Below are positions 8,801 to 16,969 of a stretch of 51,671 nucleotides of DNA, in pieces (position 1 is the first letter of the stretch; every line of letters begins with the position of its first letter). The notes under the pieces are model-generated. The model ran no database searches, had not been told where the DNA came from, and saw nothing but the letters and a program-made list of their open reading frames with translations. This DNA is from Hyphomicrobiales bacterium (GTDB lineage: Bacteria > Pseudomonadota > Alphaproteobacteria > Rhizobiales > Aestuariivirgaceae), in NCBI GenBank assembly GCA_016792865.1, contig JAEUMJ010000069.1, forward strand, positions 1 to 51,671, read 5' to 3'. Made by a program: the position numbers and the translations under genes.

Positions 8801-10333
8801 TCACGCTGCTGCCAACAGGTCGGACTTGGTGACCGTGCCCGAACTCAATTCACTCACGACTGCGCCGCGCTTCACAACGTAGATCTTGTCGGCAAGCGTC
8901 AGGATGGTTTCGGGCTCGGTGGAGAGCACCAGGATGGAGACGCCCTTGTCGCGCAGCGTCTTGATGATGCGGATCACGTCTTCCTTGGCCCCCACGTCCA
9001 TCCCGCGTGTGGGTTCGGAGAGGATCAGGATCTTGGGCATGTTGGTGAGCCACTTCGCCAGCGCAACCTTCTGCTGGTTGCCGCCGGAAAGTGAACCCAG
9101 GGGAATATCGGTCAAGGGCGGCCTGATCTGCAGGTCCTTGATGTGATGCTTTGCGACTTCGCGCTCTTCCTGCGGCTTCACCAGAAGCTTGTGGATGCGG
9201 TCGAGCATGGCAATGCTGACGTTCTTGTACACGGGTTCGGTGCGGAACAGCATCATGCTGCGGTTTTCCGGCACGAAGGCCAGCCCTGCCCGGCGCGCCG
9301 CCGCCGTTGAACGGAAATGCGCGGGCTTTCCTTCCAGCGTGATGCTGCCGCGCGAAAAGGCATGGCGACCGAACAGCGCCCGCGCAAACTCGATGAGGCC
9401 ACTGCCCATGAAGCCATACATGCCGGTGATCTCACCGCGCTTCAACTCCACCGAGACGCCGTTCAGGCTGCGACCGTCGGAAATGTCGCGCGCGGCAAGC
9501 AGCGGCGGCTCATCCTGCCTGGCATTCAGCACGGCGGTTTCGCCCATGTGCATTTCAGCCGAACCACGGCCAATCATGTGGCCGATGATCTTGTCCTTGT
9601 CGAGATTGGCGCGGAGTTCCGTCGCCACGCGACGGCTGTTGCGGAAAACCGTGATGCGGTCGGAAATCTCCAGCACGTCGTCGAGGAAGTGGGAAATGAA
9701 GATCAGGCCCCGGCCTTCGGCCCGCAGCTTGCGCAATGCCACGAAAAGCCGCGCCACTTCCGGCGGCGACAGGGCCGAGGTGGGCTCGTCCAGAATGATG
9801 GTGCGGGCGCCCGAGAAGAGCACACGCGACAATTCGATCAACTGCTGCACGCCGACAGGCAGGCTGCCGACGCGGGTATTGGGATCGAGATCAAGGCCGA
9901 GGCTTGCAATGAGCGTGCGGGCCTGCGCCTTCATGCCGGCCCAGTCGATGATGCCGCCCGCCTTCACCGGCTGCACGCCGAGAAAGACATTTTCGGCAAC
10001 ACTGAGATCAGGTACCACCGAGAGCTCCTGATGCACCATGCCGATGCCGGCAGCAATCGCATCGCGCGCCGAGCGGAACTGAACCAGCCTTCCCTCCACC
10101 CGCATCTCGCCTTCATAGCCCGTGTGCACACCGGCGATGATCTTCATGAGAGTGGATTTTCCGGCACCATTCTCGCCGACAAGGCCATGGATCTCGCCGG
10201 GATTGACCGAGAAATCCACGCCTTGCAGCGCGACGACGCCACCAAAGGACTTCGACACGTTCCTGAGTTCGATCAACGGCGTCTGCACGCCGTTGACCGT
10301 TGCTTCTGTTGCATCAGCCACGGGAGACTTCAC
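8801..10333 (-). CDS. CUT2-type ABC transporter, double ATP-binding subunit (system B)
   Basis: A 510-residue RbsA-like ATPase with two nucleotide-binding domains. Domain 1 has Walker A GENGAGKST (about residues 53-61), and IILDEPTSALSPPE as Walker B and D-loop. Domain 2 has the degenerate first motif MGSGLIEFARALFG, signature LSGGNQQK, and a Walker B reading ILILSEPTRG, where the usual Asp before Glu is Ser. The start is GTG, six bases after the stop of the binding-protein gene; no strong ribosome site is seen, which suggests translational coupling. It powers import with the downstream permease. Confidence 0.87.
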   Translation of the reverse strand: MKSPVADATEATVNGVQTPLIELRNVSKSFGGVVALQGVDFSVNPGEIHGLVGENGAGKSTLMKIIAGVHTGYEGEMRVEGRLVQFRSARDAIAAGIGMVHQELSVVPDLSVAENVFLGVQPVKAGGIIDWAGMKAQARTLIASLGLDLDPNTRVGSLPVGVQQLIELSRVLFSGARTIILDEPTSALSPPEVARLFVALRKLRAEGRGLIFISHFLDDVLEISDRITVFRNSRRVATELRANLDKDKIIGHMIGRGSAEMHMGETAVLNARQDEPPLLAARDISDGRSLNGVSVELKRGEITGMYGFMGSGLIEFARALFGRHAFSRGSITLEGKPAHFRSTAAARRAGLAFVPENRSMMLFRTEPVYKNVSIAMLDRIHKLLVKPQEEREVAKHHIKDLQIRPPLTDIPLGSLSGGNQQKVALAKWLTNMPKILILSEPTRGMDVGAKEDVIRIIKTLRDKGVSILVLSTEPETILTLADKIYVVKRGAVVSELSSGTVTKSDLLAAA

Positions 10334-10339
10334 CGGCTG

Positions 10340-11395
10340 TCAGATCAGGAAGTTCTTCTGCAGCCAGAGATGACCCGCCGCCGTTTCCTTGGTGATGACG
10401 GGGCCATCGGCAAGGATGAAGTTCGGGATATCCTTGCCCGCCTTCTCGCCACCGACAACCGCGGCAACACCGGCGGCAACAGCCCAGCCGTGAATGCGGC
10501 ACGACGGGTTGCGCACGGTTGCCACCATGGTGCCGTCAAGCACGGCATTCACGGCGGGCGGCATGGCGTCCACACCTGCGATCAGGATGTCGGTGCGGTT
10601 CTTCGCCTTCATGACGTTATGGGCAGCGAGCGCCATGTCGTCGTTGTGGAAGAATGCACCCTTGATGTCCGGATACTGGGTGAGGAGCGAGTCCCAGATG
10701 CGTGTCACCTTGGTCACGTCCCAGTCGGCCGGTTGTTCGTCCAGCAGCTTGATCTTGCCGTTGCCATCGACCACCTGATGGAAGCCCTTGGCGCGGCCCT
10801 GCGCACCGGAGTGGCCGAGCGCACCTTGCGTCATCACCACATTGCCTTCGCCGCCGATGGCGTTGATCAGTGCGGCAGTGACGACCGAGCCCATCATCGC
10901 GTTGTCAGGCGCAATGAAGGTGTGAAGTGCAAGCTGTCCTTCGGGCGCCATCATCGTGTCCATGGCAATCACGGGCGTGCCCGCATCGATCACGCGCTGG
11001 ATCGGTTCGTTCAGGGTGCCAATGCCGAAAGCCTGGAGGGCGACGAAATCCCACTTCTGGGTGGCGAGGTTCTCGACCGTGGCGCGCTGCTTCGTGGCGG
11101 AAAGCTCACCATCGAACCAGGTAATCTCCACGTTCATCAGCTTGCCCCAGGCTTCGGCAGCCTGCTTGCCCTGGGCGCACCAGGTCGCCTGCAGGCCGGC
11201 GTTGCCCATGGCGGCCTTGAGAGGCTTGCCCGACGGCTTCAGTTCCTGCGCAATCGCCGGATCGAAACCGGCGTCTGCCATCATGATGGCTCCAAGGGCG
11301 GCTGCACCACCCATCGCCTTGAAGATGTCGCGGCGGGACGCATCCGCCATGAACTTGCGATCGTCCAGGATTGTTTCTTCTTTCTTGTTAGCCAT
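10340..11395 (-). CDS. CUT2-type ABC transporter, substrate-binding protein (system B)
   Basis: A 351-residue periplasmic binding protein. The N-terminus carries SRRDIFKAMGGAAALGAIMM, which resembles a twin-arginine (Tat) signal rather than a simple Sec signal, with a hydrophilic lead of about 20 residues. Tat export would mean folding, possibly with a bound ligand, before secretion. The mature part has the type I binding-protein pattern (ETI...LATQKWDFVALQAFG, FHNDDMALAAHNVM, ILIAGVDAMP). It differs clearly from the system A binding protein, so the two systems should have different ligands. The ATG has GGGAGA seven bases upstream. It heads the system B operon, 217 bases after mtnK. Confidence 0.86.
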   Translation of the reverse strand: MANKKEETILDDRKFMADASRRDIFKAMGGAAALGAIMMADAGFDPAIAQELKPSGKPLKAAMGNAGLQATWCAQGKQAAEAWGKLMNVEITWFDGELSATKQRATVENLATQKWDFVALQAFGIGTLNEPIQRVIDAGTPVIAMDTMMAPEGQLALHTFIAPDNAMMGSVVTAALINAIGGEGNVVMTQGALGHSGAQGRAKGFHQVVDGNGKIKLLDEQPADWDVTKVTRIWDSLLTQYPDIKGAFFHNDDMALAAHNVMKAKNRTDILIAGVDAMPPAVNAVLDGTMVATVRNPSCRIHGWAVAAGVAAVVGGEKAGKDIPNFILADGPVITKETAAGHLWLQKNFLI

Positions 11396-11426
11396 TTGGG
11401 TCTCCCATGCTGATGTTCGTTCTTGT

Positions 11427-11440
11427 TGAATTCGAATTCA
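11427..11440. promoter_or_regulatory. Perfect 14-base palindrome upstream of system B operon
   Basis: TGAATTCGAATTCA is a perfect palindrome with a central CG, 32 bases upstream of the binding-protein start. The TGA...TCA ends and central CG are typical of LacI-family operators. It differs in the middle from the site at 2045-2058, so a different LacI-type regulator outside this window may bind it. Confidence 0.5.
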
Positions 11441-11507
11441 GTAGACGCAGACCGGCAGTTTACCTGCTCTTCTCGACTTCCAACCTCTGCGGAGGAAGGT
11501 CGCAAAA

Positions 11508-11536
11508 TTTGTCATACAATAGTTCGGTTGTGTCAA
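11508..11536 (-). promoter_or_regulatory. Candidate promoter of system B operon
   Basis: On the minus strand a perfect -35 hexamer TTGACA lies at 11536-11531. Seventeen bases on is GACAAA, a weak -10 match; TATGAC three bases closer is an alternative. The TGAATTCGAATTCA palindrome would then fall in the 5' leader and the repeat at 11576-11595 just upstream. Confidence 0.4.
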
Positions 11537-11575
11537 GGATGCTTGGATGAAAGAACCTCCGTCCTTGCTGCACTG

Positions 11576-11595
11576 CAAATGATTGCTGTCATTTG
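11576..11595. repeat. 20-base inverted repeat between mtnK and system B operon
   Basis: Arms CAAATGA and TCATTTG (seven perfect pairs) flank a six-base spacer. It lies about 40 bases upstream of the candidate -35 of system B and just after the mtnK stop at 11613. It could be an activator site or the end of the mtnK transcript; there is no T-run. Confidence 0.4.
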
Positions 11596-11612
11596 TTGCG
11601 AACTCCGAACTT

Positions 11613-12869
11613 TCACGGGTGCGCGTGTTCTTGCGCTGCAACAGCAACGTCACGGATACCGGTGAAGCCATGTGCATGAAGCAGAAGCTGGCGCGCAAAA
11701 GTGAGCGCAAGCGTTTCTGCGCGGGCGCGAATCTCCGGATTGCCGATGCTCTCCATGTCCTGCACATGGGCAAGGCCGAGAATGCGCCGGATCATCTTGC
11801 ACCCGGCGAAGCCGAGCGCATCGCGGAACAACCTCTGCATGAACGTCCTGCGATGGGCCGCGAGGGCCTGGGCATCAGCCACTTCCTCGAAAAGACCTTG
11901 CGCAAAGACCTCGCCCTTGCCTCCGGCTTGCCAGAGTTCGAGGAAGCGGCTCTCGAACACCGTCCACAACACCTCCGTCTGCTCCAGCAACCAGTCGCAA
12001 TAGCTGTCGGGCCGGCCATCCACCGCCTGCCCGCGGTGCGAGAAGAAGGAGAGCAGGTAGTTCGCGATGATCGCCCCCACATCGAAGGCCATGGGGCCGA
12101 CAAAGGCAAATTCGGGGTCAATGACGCGCGTGTCCTCCTCCGTCACCATGACGGAGCCGGTGTGGAGGTCGCCGTGGATCAGGGCCTGTGCCTCGGTGAG
12201 GAACTGCCACTTCTTTTCCTGCGCGGCGAGCTTCAGCGGGTTGTCACGCTCGAATGCCGCCTTGATGCCATCGAGATAGGGTGTGGTCCAGCGATTGAGG
12301 GCTGCCTGGCGATAGGGATCGGTAAAGACGAGATCCTCGGTGATCCGGCACAATGCGGTGTTGGAGGCAAAGAGTTCGATCCGCGCCTTGTGGGCCTCGG
12401 CGGAGGATGCAAGCATGGAGGTATTGAACAGCGTCAGCGCCATGAAATCGGCGATGGTCGCAGCCGCCTTGGGATAGTACTTCCGCTGCATCAGGCCCTT
12501 GCGCAGGATGATGTGGGGCGAGAGGTATTCCATCACGATGAGGGCCATGCGGTCATCGAAATGATGGACTTTCGGCGTCAGTCCGGGAGCGTGCTTCTCC
12601 TGGATGAAAAGTGCGTTGCTTTCGAAGAACGAGCGCTTGAGCGGCAACGGCCAGCTTTCACCGACGAGCCGCACATAGGGAAGAGCCTGCTTGACGACGA
12701 CCGCGCCTTCGCCTTCCACGATGAAGACGAGATTGAGATTGCCATCTCCCACCTCGCGGATGCGCCATGCCGCGTGGTCCTGTCCCAAACGCTCCCGCGC
12801 AACGGGAATGGCATGAAGGTAGTGACGAATGCCTTCGGCATCCAGCGGGGCATAGCCGGCTTTGGACAT
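11613..12869 (-). CDS. mtnK: S-methyl-5-thioribose kinase
   Basis: A 418-residue kinase that phosphorylates 5-methylthioribose at C1 with ATP, the entry step for the methionine salvage or deoxypentose shunt. It has the protein-kinase-like fold: WRIREVGDGNLNLVF as the nucleotide loop, VVVKQALPYVRL with the conserved Lys, catalytic LIHGDLHTGS (Asp 234), and metal-binding VIDPEFAFVGPMAFDVG. The length matches the family. The frame is open for a further 118 codons upstream, but the ATG at 12869 has GGAGGA nine bases upstream and gives the normal N-terminus. No mtnA isomerase is in the window. It lies upstream of ABC system B in the same direction, suggesting import and phosphorylation of one compound. 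Confidence 0.9.
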   Translation of the reverse strand: MSKAGYAPLDAEGIRHYLHAIPVARERLGQDHAAWRIREVGDGNLNLVFIVEGEGAVVVKQALPYVRLVGESWPLPLKRSFFESNALFIQEKHAPGLTPKVHHFDDRMALIVMEYLSPHIILRKGLMQRKYYPKAAATIADFMALTLFNTSMLASSAEAHKARIELFASNTALCRITEDLVFTDPYRQAALNRWTTPYLDGIKAAFERDNPLKLAAQEKKWQFLTEAQALIHGDLHTGSVMVTEEDTRVIDPEFAFVGPMAFDVGAIIANYLLSFFSHRGQAVDGRPDSYCDWLLEQTEVLWTVFESRFLELWQAGGKGEVFAQGLFEEVADAQALAAHRRTFMQRLFRDALGFAGCKMIRRILGLAHVQDMESIGNPEIRARAETLALTFARQLLLHAHGFTGIRDVAVAAQEHAHP

Positions 12870-12991
12870 TTCTGAAAATCCTCCGCCCGGCACTAAAGAC
12901 CAAATTTCGGAAGTCGTGAAGCAGGGTCTTGCGCCGGAGATTGCCTCTTGCCGGGGGGACGTGGCATTGTCGGCGGGAAAGGCAGAGAGTG

Positions 12992-13540
12992 ATGGATCAG
13001 GCAACGGCAGACGAACTGGAAGCGGCAATTCCCCATGTGCTCGCCGCCCCGGCAAGCGATGGTCCGGTTCACCTGCTGTGTACCCGCCCGGCCCGCAACC
13101 AGCGGGTATTCCAGCAAAGCCTCGCACTCTCCCGCATGCATGGCGTGGAGGGAGACTTCGAGATGCGGGAACCCTGGCTGAAACTGGGTGACGGACGCGC
13201 CGACCCGCGCATCCAGGTCTCAATTCTGCCGCTGCGGGTGCTCGATCTCGTGTGGCGCGACCGCGAGGCGATGGCCTATCCCGGTGACACCATCATCGCC
13301 GACCTCAACACGAGCGAAGACAACCTGCCCAACGATTGCCTGATCCGGGTCGGCACGGCGGTCCTGCGGGTTTCCGATATCTGGAACCGTGGTTGCGCCA
13401 AATGGCGGGCGCGCTATGGCAATGACGCCTATGCCTGGTCCAGCAATGCAGCGAACAAGGCGCTCCGCCTGCGCGGCATTCTCTGCGCCATCGAGCAGGA
13501 CGGCACCGTGGCCGTGGGTGATGTGATCTCGAAACTGTGA
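12992..13540 (+). CDS. MOSC-domain protein
   Basis: A 182-residue protein with the MOSC fold, found in molybdenum-cofactor sulfurases and YiiM/YuaD-type proteins. The core is GDTIIADLNTSEDNLP, followed by LIRVGTAVLRVSDIW, then the conserved Cys in NRGCAKWRARYGND. That cysteine normally carries or transfers sulfur to the cofactor or a metal centre. There is no signal peptide, so it acts in the cytoplasm. The ATG at 12992 with AGAGAG upstream is chosen over an in-frame ATG at 12929. It is divergent from mtnK. Partner enzyme unknown. Confidence 0.78.
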   Translation: MDQATADELEAAIPHVLAAPASDGPVHLLCTRPARNQRVFQQSLALSRMHGVEGDFEMREPWLKLGDGRADPRIQVSILPLRVLDLVWRDREAMAYPGDTIIADLNTSEDNLPNDCLIRVGTAVLRVSDIWNRGCAKWRARYGNDAYAWSSNAANKALRLRGILCAIEQDGTVAVGDVISKL

Positions 13541-13576
13541 TCCGTTGGCGGGGGTCAGCACCCGCGACGGCCAGGC

Positions 13577-14977
13577 TCAGATTGCGCCCTCGCGGGTCAG
13601 CTCATCCGTCACCTTGCCGATGGCCGCTCCCAGTGTCTCCACGACAAAATCGACATCCCCTGTCGTCATGGTGAGCGGCGGGGAGAGAACGTCGAGGTGC
13701 CCGATGGGCCGGACCATCAGCCCGTTTGCCTCGCAGATGTTGGAAATGCGCTTTGAAATGTGAACGTCATCGGGAAGCTTCTCGCGCGTCTTCTTGTCCT
13801 TCACATATTCCACACACATCATCAGCCGCTTGCCACGCACGTCGCCCACGATCGGGAAGTTGCTGAGGCTGCGCAACCGCTCCTCCAGATAGTCGCCGAC
13901 ACGGGCGGCATTGCCACACAGATCCTCGCGCTCGATGATCTCGATGTTCTTGAGCGCCACGGCGGAGGCGACAGGATGGCCCGCATAGGTGAACCCGTGC
14001 GTGAACCACACGTCGGGGTCGGGCGCCGAAATCGATTCATGCACGGCATCGGAATAAATGACTGCCGAGAACGGGATATAGCCGGACGTCAGGCCCTTCG
14101 CGCTGACGATGATATCCGGCTCGATGCCGAAGACATCCTGCGAGGCGAACATGTGCCCGAGCCTGCCGAAGGCCACCACCACCTCATCGGCAATGAAGAG
14201 AATGCCGTTGCGGGTGCACAGGTCGCGCATGCGCGGCAGGTAGCCGGGTGGCGGGATGGTGACGCCGCCGGAAGCCTGCGCCGGTTCCGCAATGAAGGCG
14301 GCAATGTTTTCCGCACCCAGTTCCTCGATCTTCTGGCGGAACTCCTCCACCAGGAAATCCGAGAACTCCTCCACGCTCATGCCCTCCGGGCGGCGATAGG
14401 GATAGGGCGCCGACAGATGATGCACCAGATCCGGAATGTACCTGAAGTGCCCGGACTGGTCGCCTTCACGCATGCCCACAGTCATGCCGAGATAGGTGGA
14501 GCCGTGATAGGAATTCTTGCGTGAGATGATGTAGCGGCGACTGGGCTGGCCGCGGCGGGACTGGCAGAAATGCGCCAGGCGGATTGCCGTATCGACTGCG
14601 CAGCTTCCCGAATTGGCGAATGCCACATGATTGAGAGAGCCGGGTGCGAGACTGGCAAGCTTGGCTGCCAGTTCTGCTGCAGGAGGATTGGTAACATCCA
14701 CGAAGACGTTGGAATAGCAGAGCTGCATGGCCTGTTCGGCCATGGTCTCGGCGATTTCGCGACGGCCATAACCGACATTCACGCACCACATGCCGCCAAT
14801 GCCGTCGAAGTAGCGCTTGCCGTTCACATCGCGCAGATAACAGCCGTCACCTTCAACGATGACCAGTGACCCTTCCTTCCTGAAACTGTCGAAATGGGTA
14901 TAGGGATGGAGGAAGTGATCGTGATCCTTCTGCCAGAGATCCTGTCCGTTAAAGCGGTTGTTGGCAGCGTGAAGCAT
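13577..14977 (-). CDS. Class III (omega-amino acid type) aminotransferase
   Basis: A 466-residue PLP enzyme of the class III group, which moves an amino group from an omega-amine or beta-amino acid to pyruvate or a 2-oxo acid. Visible motifs are DGIGGMWCVNVGYG near the N-terminus, FANSGSCAVDTAIRLAH (cofactor phosphate site; the usual Glu of SGSEAN-type motifs is Cys), YHGSTYLGMTVG, IADEVVVAFGRLG with the PLP-binding Asp, and the Schiff-base lysine in SAKGLTSGY (Lys 294). Polyamines or taurine-like amines are plausible donors. The frame is open 25 codons upstream, but the ATG at 14977 gives the usual length. Confidence 0.88.
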   Translation of the reverse strand: MLHAANNRFNGQDLWQKDHDHFLHPYTHFDSFRKEGSLVIVEGDGCYLRDVNGKRYFDGIGGMWCVNVGYGRREIAETMAEQAMQLCYSNVFVDVTNPPAAELAAKLASLAPGSLNHVAFANSGSCAVDTAIRLAHFCQSRRGQPSRRYIISRKNSYHGSTYLGMTVGMREGDQSGHFRYIPDLVHHLSAPYPYRRPEGMSVEEFSDFLVEEFRQKIEELGAENIAAFIAEPAQASGGVTIPPPGYLPRMRDLCTRNGILFIADEVVVAFGRLGHMFASQDVFGIEPDIIVSAKGLTSGYIPFSAVIYSDAVHESISAPDPDVWFTHGFTYAGHPVASAVALKNIEIIEREDLCGNAARVGDYLEERLRSLSNFPIVGDVRGKRLMMCVEYVKDKKTREKLPDDVHISKRISNICEANGLMVRPIGHLDVLSPPLTMTTGDVDFVVETLGAAIGKVTDELTREGAI

Positions 14978-15064
14978 GATGATGGAGTCCTGGACCTGGG
15001 TGGGAGCGCGGATTTCGCGTCCCTGTTGTACAGGTTGGACCGCTCGCGGCAAGTTCGCAAGTGC

Positions 15065-15087
15065 GGCAATGGTGCTTCACCATTGCC
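15065..15087 (-). terminator. Perfect 10-pair hairpin between exported-protein and aminotransferase genes
   Basis: GGCAATGGTG and CACCATTGCC pair perfectly around a three-base loop, 27 bases after the stop of the minus-strand exported-protein gene. No T-run follows on either strand, so it may be a Rho-dependent or mRNA 3'-end hairpin rather than a classical terminator. Confidence 0.45.
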
Positions 15088-15113
15088 ACCATGCACAACA
15101 GTAGCAGCAGGCG

Positions 15114-15647
15114 CTACAGCGCGCCTTCGTCCGTAAGCGACATCACGTTGGCGACCTTCCCCTTCTTCACCAGGCATTGCCACCTGGCCTTGTTGGGTCC
15201 AACCCCGATGATGACCTCGTTGTTGGCTTCGGAGCTGGAGGCACTCAGCACCGTCACGTCGCCATTGTTGGTCGTGTTCGACACGGCGGCGAGGCAAACC
15301 TCCTGGTCGGTGGAAGGCACCCCACCGATGGAGCCGTCGGCATTGGGCGCGGCGCTGCTGCTGTTGATCTGGCAGACGTCACCGGGAGTGGTGCTCACGA
15401 AGACCTGCGCGCCATCGCGACCGATGTCCAGCGTCACGCCATTCACCTGTGCGCGCCACGACGTGCTTGTCAGGGTTTTCACCTTCACCCGCACGCCGTT
15501 GACTTTCACCTTGCCACTGCCGTTCGAGGTGACGGTCATGCCGGCACCGCAGGTGGCGTTGAATTTCGGCGGATCAGCAAGGGCGGGTGAAGATGCCAAT
15601 ACTGCAGTGAACCCGGCAACAGCGGCGACAAGGACAGGCTTTTTCAT
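15114..15647 (-). CDS. Exported protein of unknown function
   Basis: A 177-residue protein I do not recognise. Residues 1-25 are a clear Sec signal peptide (KKPVLVAAVAGFTAVL..., cleavage near SPALA-DPP). The mature part is rich in Val, Thr, Ser, Gly and Asn, with beta-strand-like repeats (KVKVNGVRVKVKTLTSTSW). Four cysteines (ATCGAG, DVCQIN, EVCLAA, WQCLVK) may form two disulfides. The ATG at 15647 has GGGAG eight bases upstream; the frame upstream of it has no signal-peptide logic. A hairpin lies in its 5' leader. It probably acts in the periplasm or outside the cell. It stands alone, and the neighbours give no hint of role. Confidence 0.7.
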   Translation of the reverse strand: MKKPVLVAAVAGFTAVLASSPALADPPKFNATCGAGMTVTSNGSGKVKVNGVRVKVKTLTSTSWRAQVNGVTLDIGRDGAQVFVSTTPGDVCQINSSSAAPNADGSIGGVPSTDQEVCLAAVSNTTNNGDVTVLSASSSEANNEVIIGVGPNKARWQCLVKKGKVANVMSLTDEGAL

Positions 15648-16091
15648 GTGGTACTCCCGGAACATGCATGACCCTTCCGCAGGCCGTCGCCTGTCCGGAA
15701 GGACGGTGGGGACCAGCATCATTCCGGCCGCGCAGACCGTCAAATGAGTAAAGAGGCCATCATTCCGCGCTCAATTGAAGCCTGCTCATGTGATGTTGGG
15801 GACATGGGGAAAGCGCCACCGGCGAGGCGCGGGCGGCGAGGAAACCGATCAGGCGCATTGGTGACACGAGGCGCCCGCGTTGCGTGCATGACCATAGCCC
15901 CGCAAGGCTTGATTGCGGGAACGAGGCCGGAATGCTGGATATCGCTCCTCACGGTGCCTGATCCCCCAGACCTGCAATGCGCGTTTTTCAACACCGTCGA
16001 GGGAACCACACCTGCAACGGGAGCATTCTTCAGGAGCGGGCTTGTCTGACAGGTTGCAGCACAACGACCGGGCACAACAAGGAGTTTACCC
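15648..16091. other. Gene-free stretch with a leader hairpin
   Basis: These 444 bases lie between two divergently transcribed genes. I see no convincing coding frame. A hairpin at 15673-15702 pairs CCTTCCG-CAGGC with GCCTG-CGGAAGG, with a two-base TC bulge on one side and a CGTC loop. It falls in the leader of the minus-strand exported-protein gene, 26 bases before its start, and has no T-run. The right end carries AAGGAG, the ribosome site of the next gene. Promoters for both genes must be here but none is clear. Confidence 0.5.
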
Positions 16092-16448
16092 ATGACGTCC
16101 AACGACCCAAATCGTGACCCATCCGGGCGGGCGAACATCCGGAACAATGTAACTGGCGGCAGCGGCGGCACCATCGCGCTGATCGCCGCGGTCATTGTCG
16201 TGATTGTCGTCGGGCTGCTGCTGCTCAACAGGCAGAGCACCGCTCCAACCACACCAACGACGACAACGACGCAGGAGAACACAACGACCCCGCCTGCACC
16301 GACCCCAACACCGGAAACCACTCCGGCACCCACTCCGGCGCCAGCCCCCGAACCTGCTCCGGCTCCGACCCCTGCACCTGACACGGGAACCGGGACTGAT
16401 CAGACCCCTGCAACGCCTCCAGCGACGACGCCTCCGGCCAACCCCTGA
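16092..16448 (+). CDS. Small single-span membrane protein with Pro/Thr/Ala-rich tail
   Basis: A 118-residue protein. Residues 1-26 are polar and rich in Asn, Asp and Gly. Residues about 27-46 form one strong transmembrane helix (TIALIAAVIVVIVVGLLLLN). The remaining 70 residues are a low-complexity tail of Thr runs and repeated P-A-P-T-P-like units, with no cysteine and few charges. The tail would reach into the periplasm and could span or bind peptidoglycan; this is inference. The ATG follows AAGGAG by eight bases. A strong terminator directly downstream shows it is a monocistronic gene. Similar tails occur in many unrelated membrane proteins, so no family is assigned. Confidence 0.72.
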   Translation: MTSNDPNRDPSGRANIRNNVTGGSGGTIALIAAVIVVIVVGLLLLNRQSTAPTTPTTTTTQENTTTPPAPTPTPETTPAPTPAPAPEPAPAPTPAPDTGTGTDQTPATPPATTPPANP

Positions 16449-16482
16449 GGCGCACCTGACCTGACTCTGGAGTGCATGACCT

Positions 16483-16523
16483 GTGCCCGTTGTCCACCCT
16501 CGGTGGCGGCGGGCACTTTCTTT
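16483..16523 (+). terminator. Rho-independent terminator
   Basis: A long stem pairs GTGCCCG...CCACC with GGTGG...CGGGCAC around a CTC loop (about 15 pairs, with three G-T pairs and one bulged T), followed by TTTCTTT. It ends the small membrane-protein gene. Its T-run reaches the stop codon of the convergent gene. Confidence 0.85.
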
Positions 16524-16969
16524 CAGTAGCGCCCGAACACCGTGGGTTCGGCATCGGCGGAGAGCAGGAACACATCATAATGTCCACTGCCCGGCACACC
16601 CATGCCGGGAGATCCTTCCGGCATTCCCGGAACAGCGAGACCCACCGCACCCACGGGTGGCGCTCCGAGAAAGCGCAACACGTCGCGGGACGGAATGTGA
16701 CCGACGAAAGCGAAGCCATCGGCAACGGCAACATGGCAACTTGCCATTTGCGACAGGGCTTGCGGCAGACGCCCGTTGTAATCGGGATCATCGATGACGC
16801 TGACGTCGAAGCCGGCTTCACGCATATGCGCCACCCAGCTTTCGCAGCAACCGCAGCCGGGACTGCGATAGACATTGAGCTTGGGCAAGCCCGTGGCGTG
16901 GGCAGGAGATGGAAGGAACGACAAGGCTGTCGCGCTAATCAAGGAGGAGAGAAGCAAACGTCGTTTCAT
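16523..16969 (-). CDS. DUF411 family periplasmic metal-binding protein
   Basis: A 148-residue exported protein. Residues 1-26 are a Sec signal peptide ending SPAHA. The mature part begins with LNVYRSPGCGCCESWVAHM, whose CGCC motif and thioredoxin-like context are the mark of DUF411 proteins. These are often found with copper-resistance genes and are thought to bind Cu or other soft metals. Conserved C-terminal parts (HIPSRDVLRFL, GLAVPGMPEGSPGM) are present, so the protein is complete. No copper efflux gene is adjacent here. The ATG at 16969 has AAGGA about nine bases upstream. Confidence 0.85.
   Translation of the reverse strand: MKRRLLLSSLISATALSFLPSPAHATGLPKLNVYRSPGCGCCESWVAHMREAGFDVSVIDDPDYNGRLPQALSQMASCHVAVADGFAFVGHIPSRDVLRFLGAPPVGAVGLAVPGMPEGSPGMGVPGSGHYDVFLLSADAEPTVFGRY

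Noticed and set aside
9317-11413. A 698-codon open frame on the plus strand across system B genes
   Set aside because: It is antisense to two clear ABC genes. Its protein is rich in His, Arg, Asp and Gly with no domain, as expected for a shadow frame in GC-rich DNA.
12870-13223. N-terminal extension of mtnK up to 13223
   Set aside because: It overlaps the MOSC gene in antisense, and the ATG at 12869 has a good ribosome site and the normal family start.
15744-16049. Possible small plus-strand gene in the gene-free stretch
   Set aside because: No ribosome site and no recognisable pattern in the translation.
15740-16384. A Val/Gly-rich open frame antisense to the small membrane protein
   Set aside because: Its repeats are only the complement of the Pro/Thr-rich tail codons. 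The plus strand has the ribosome site and terminator.
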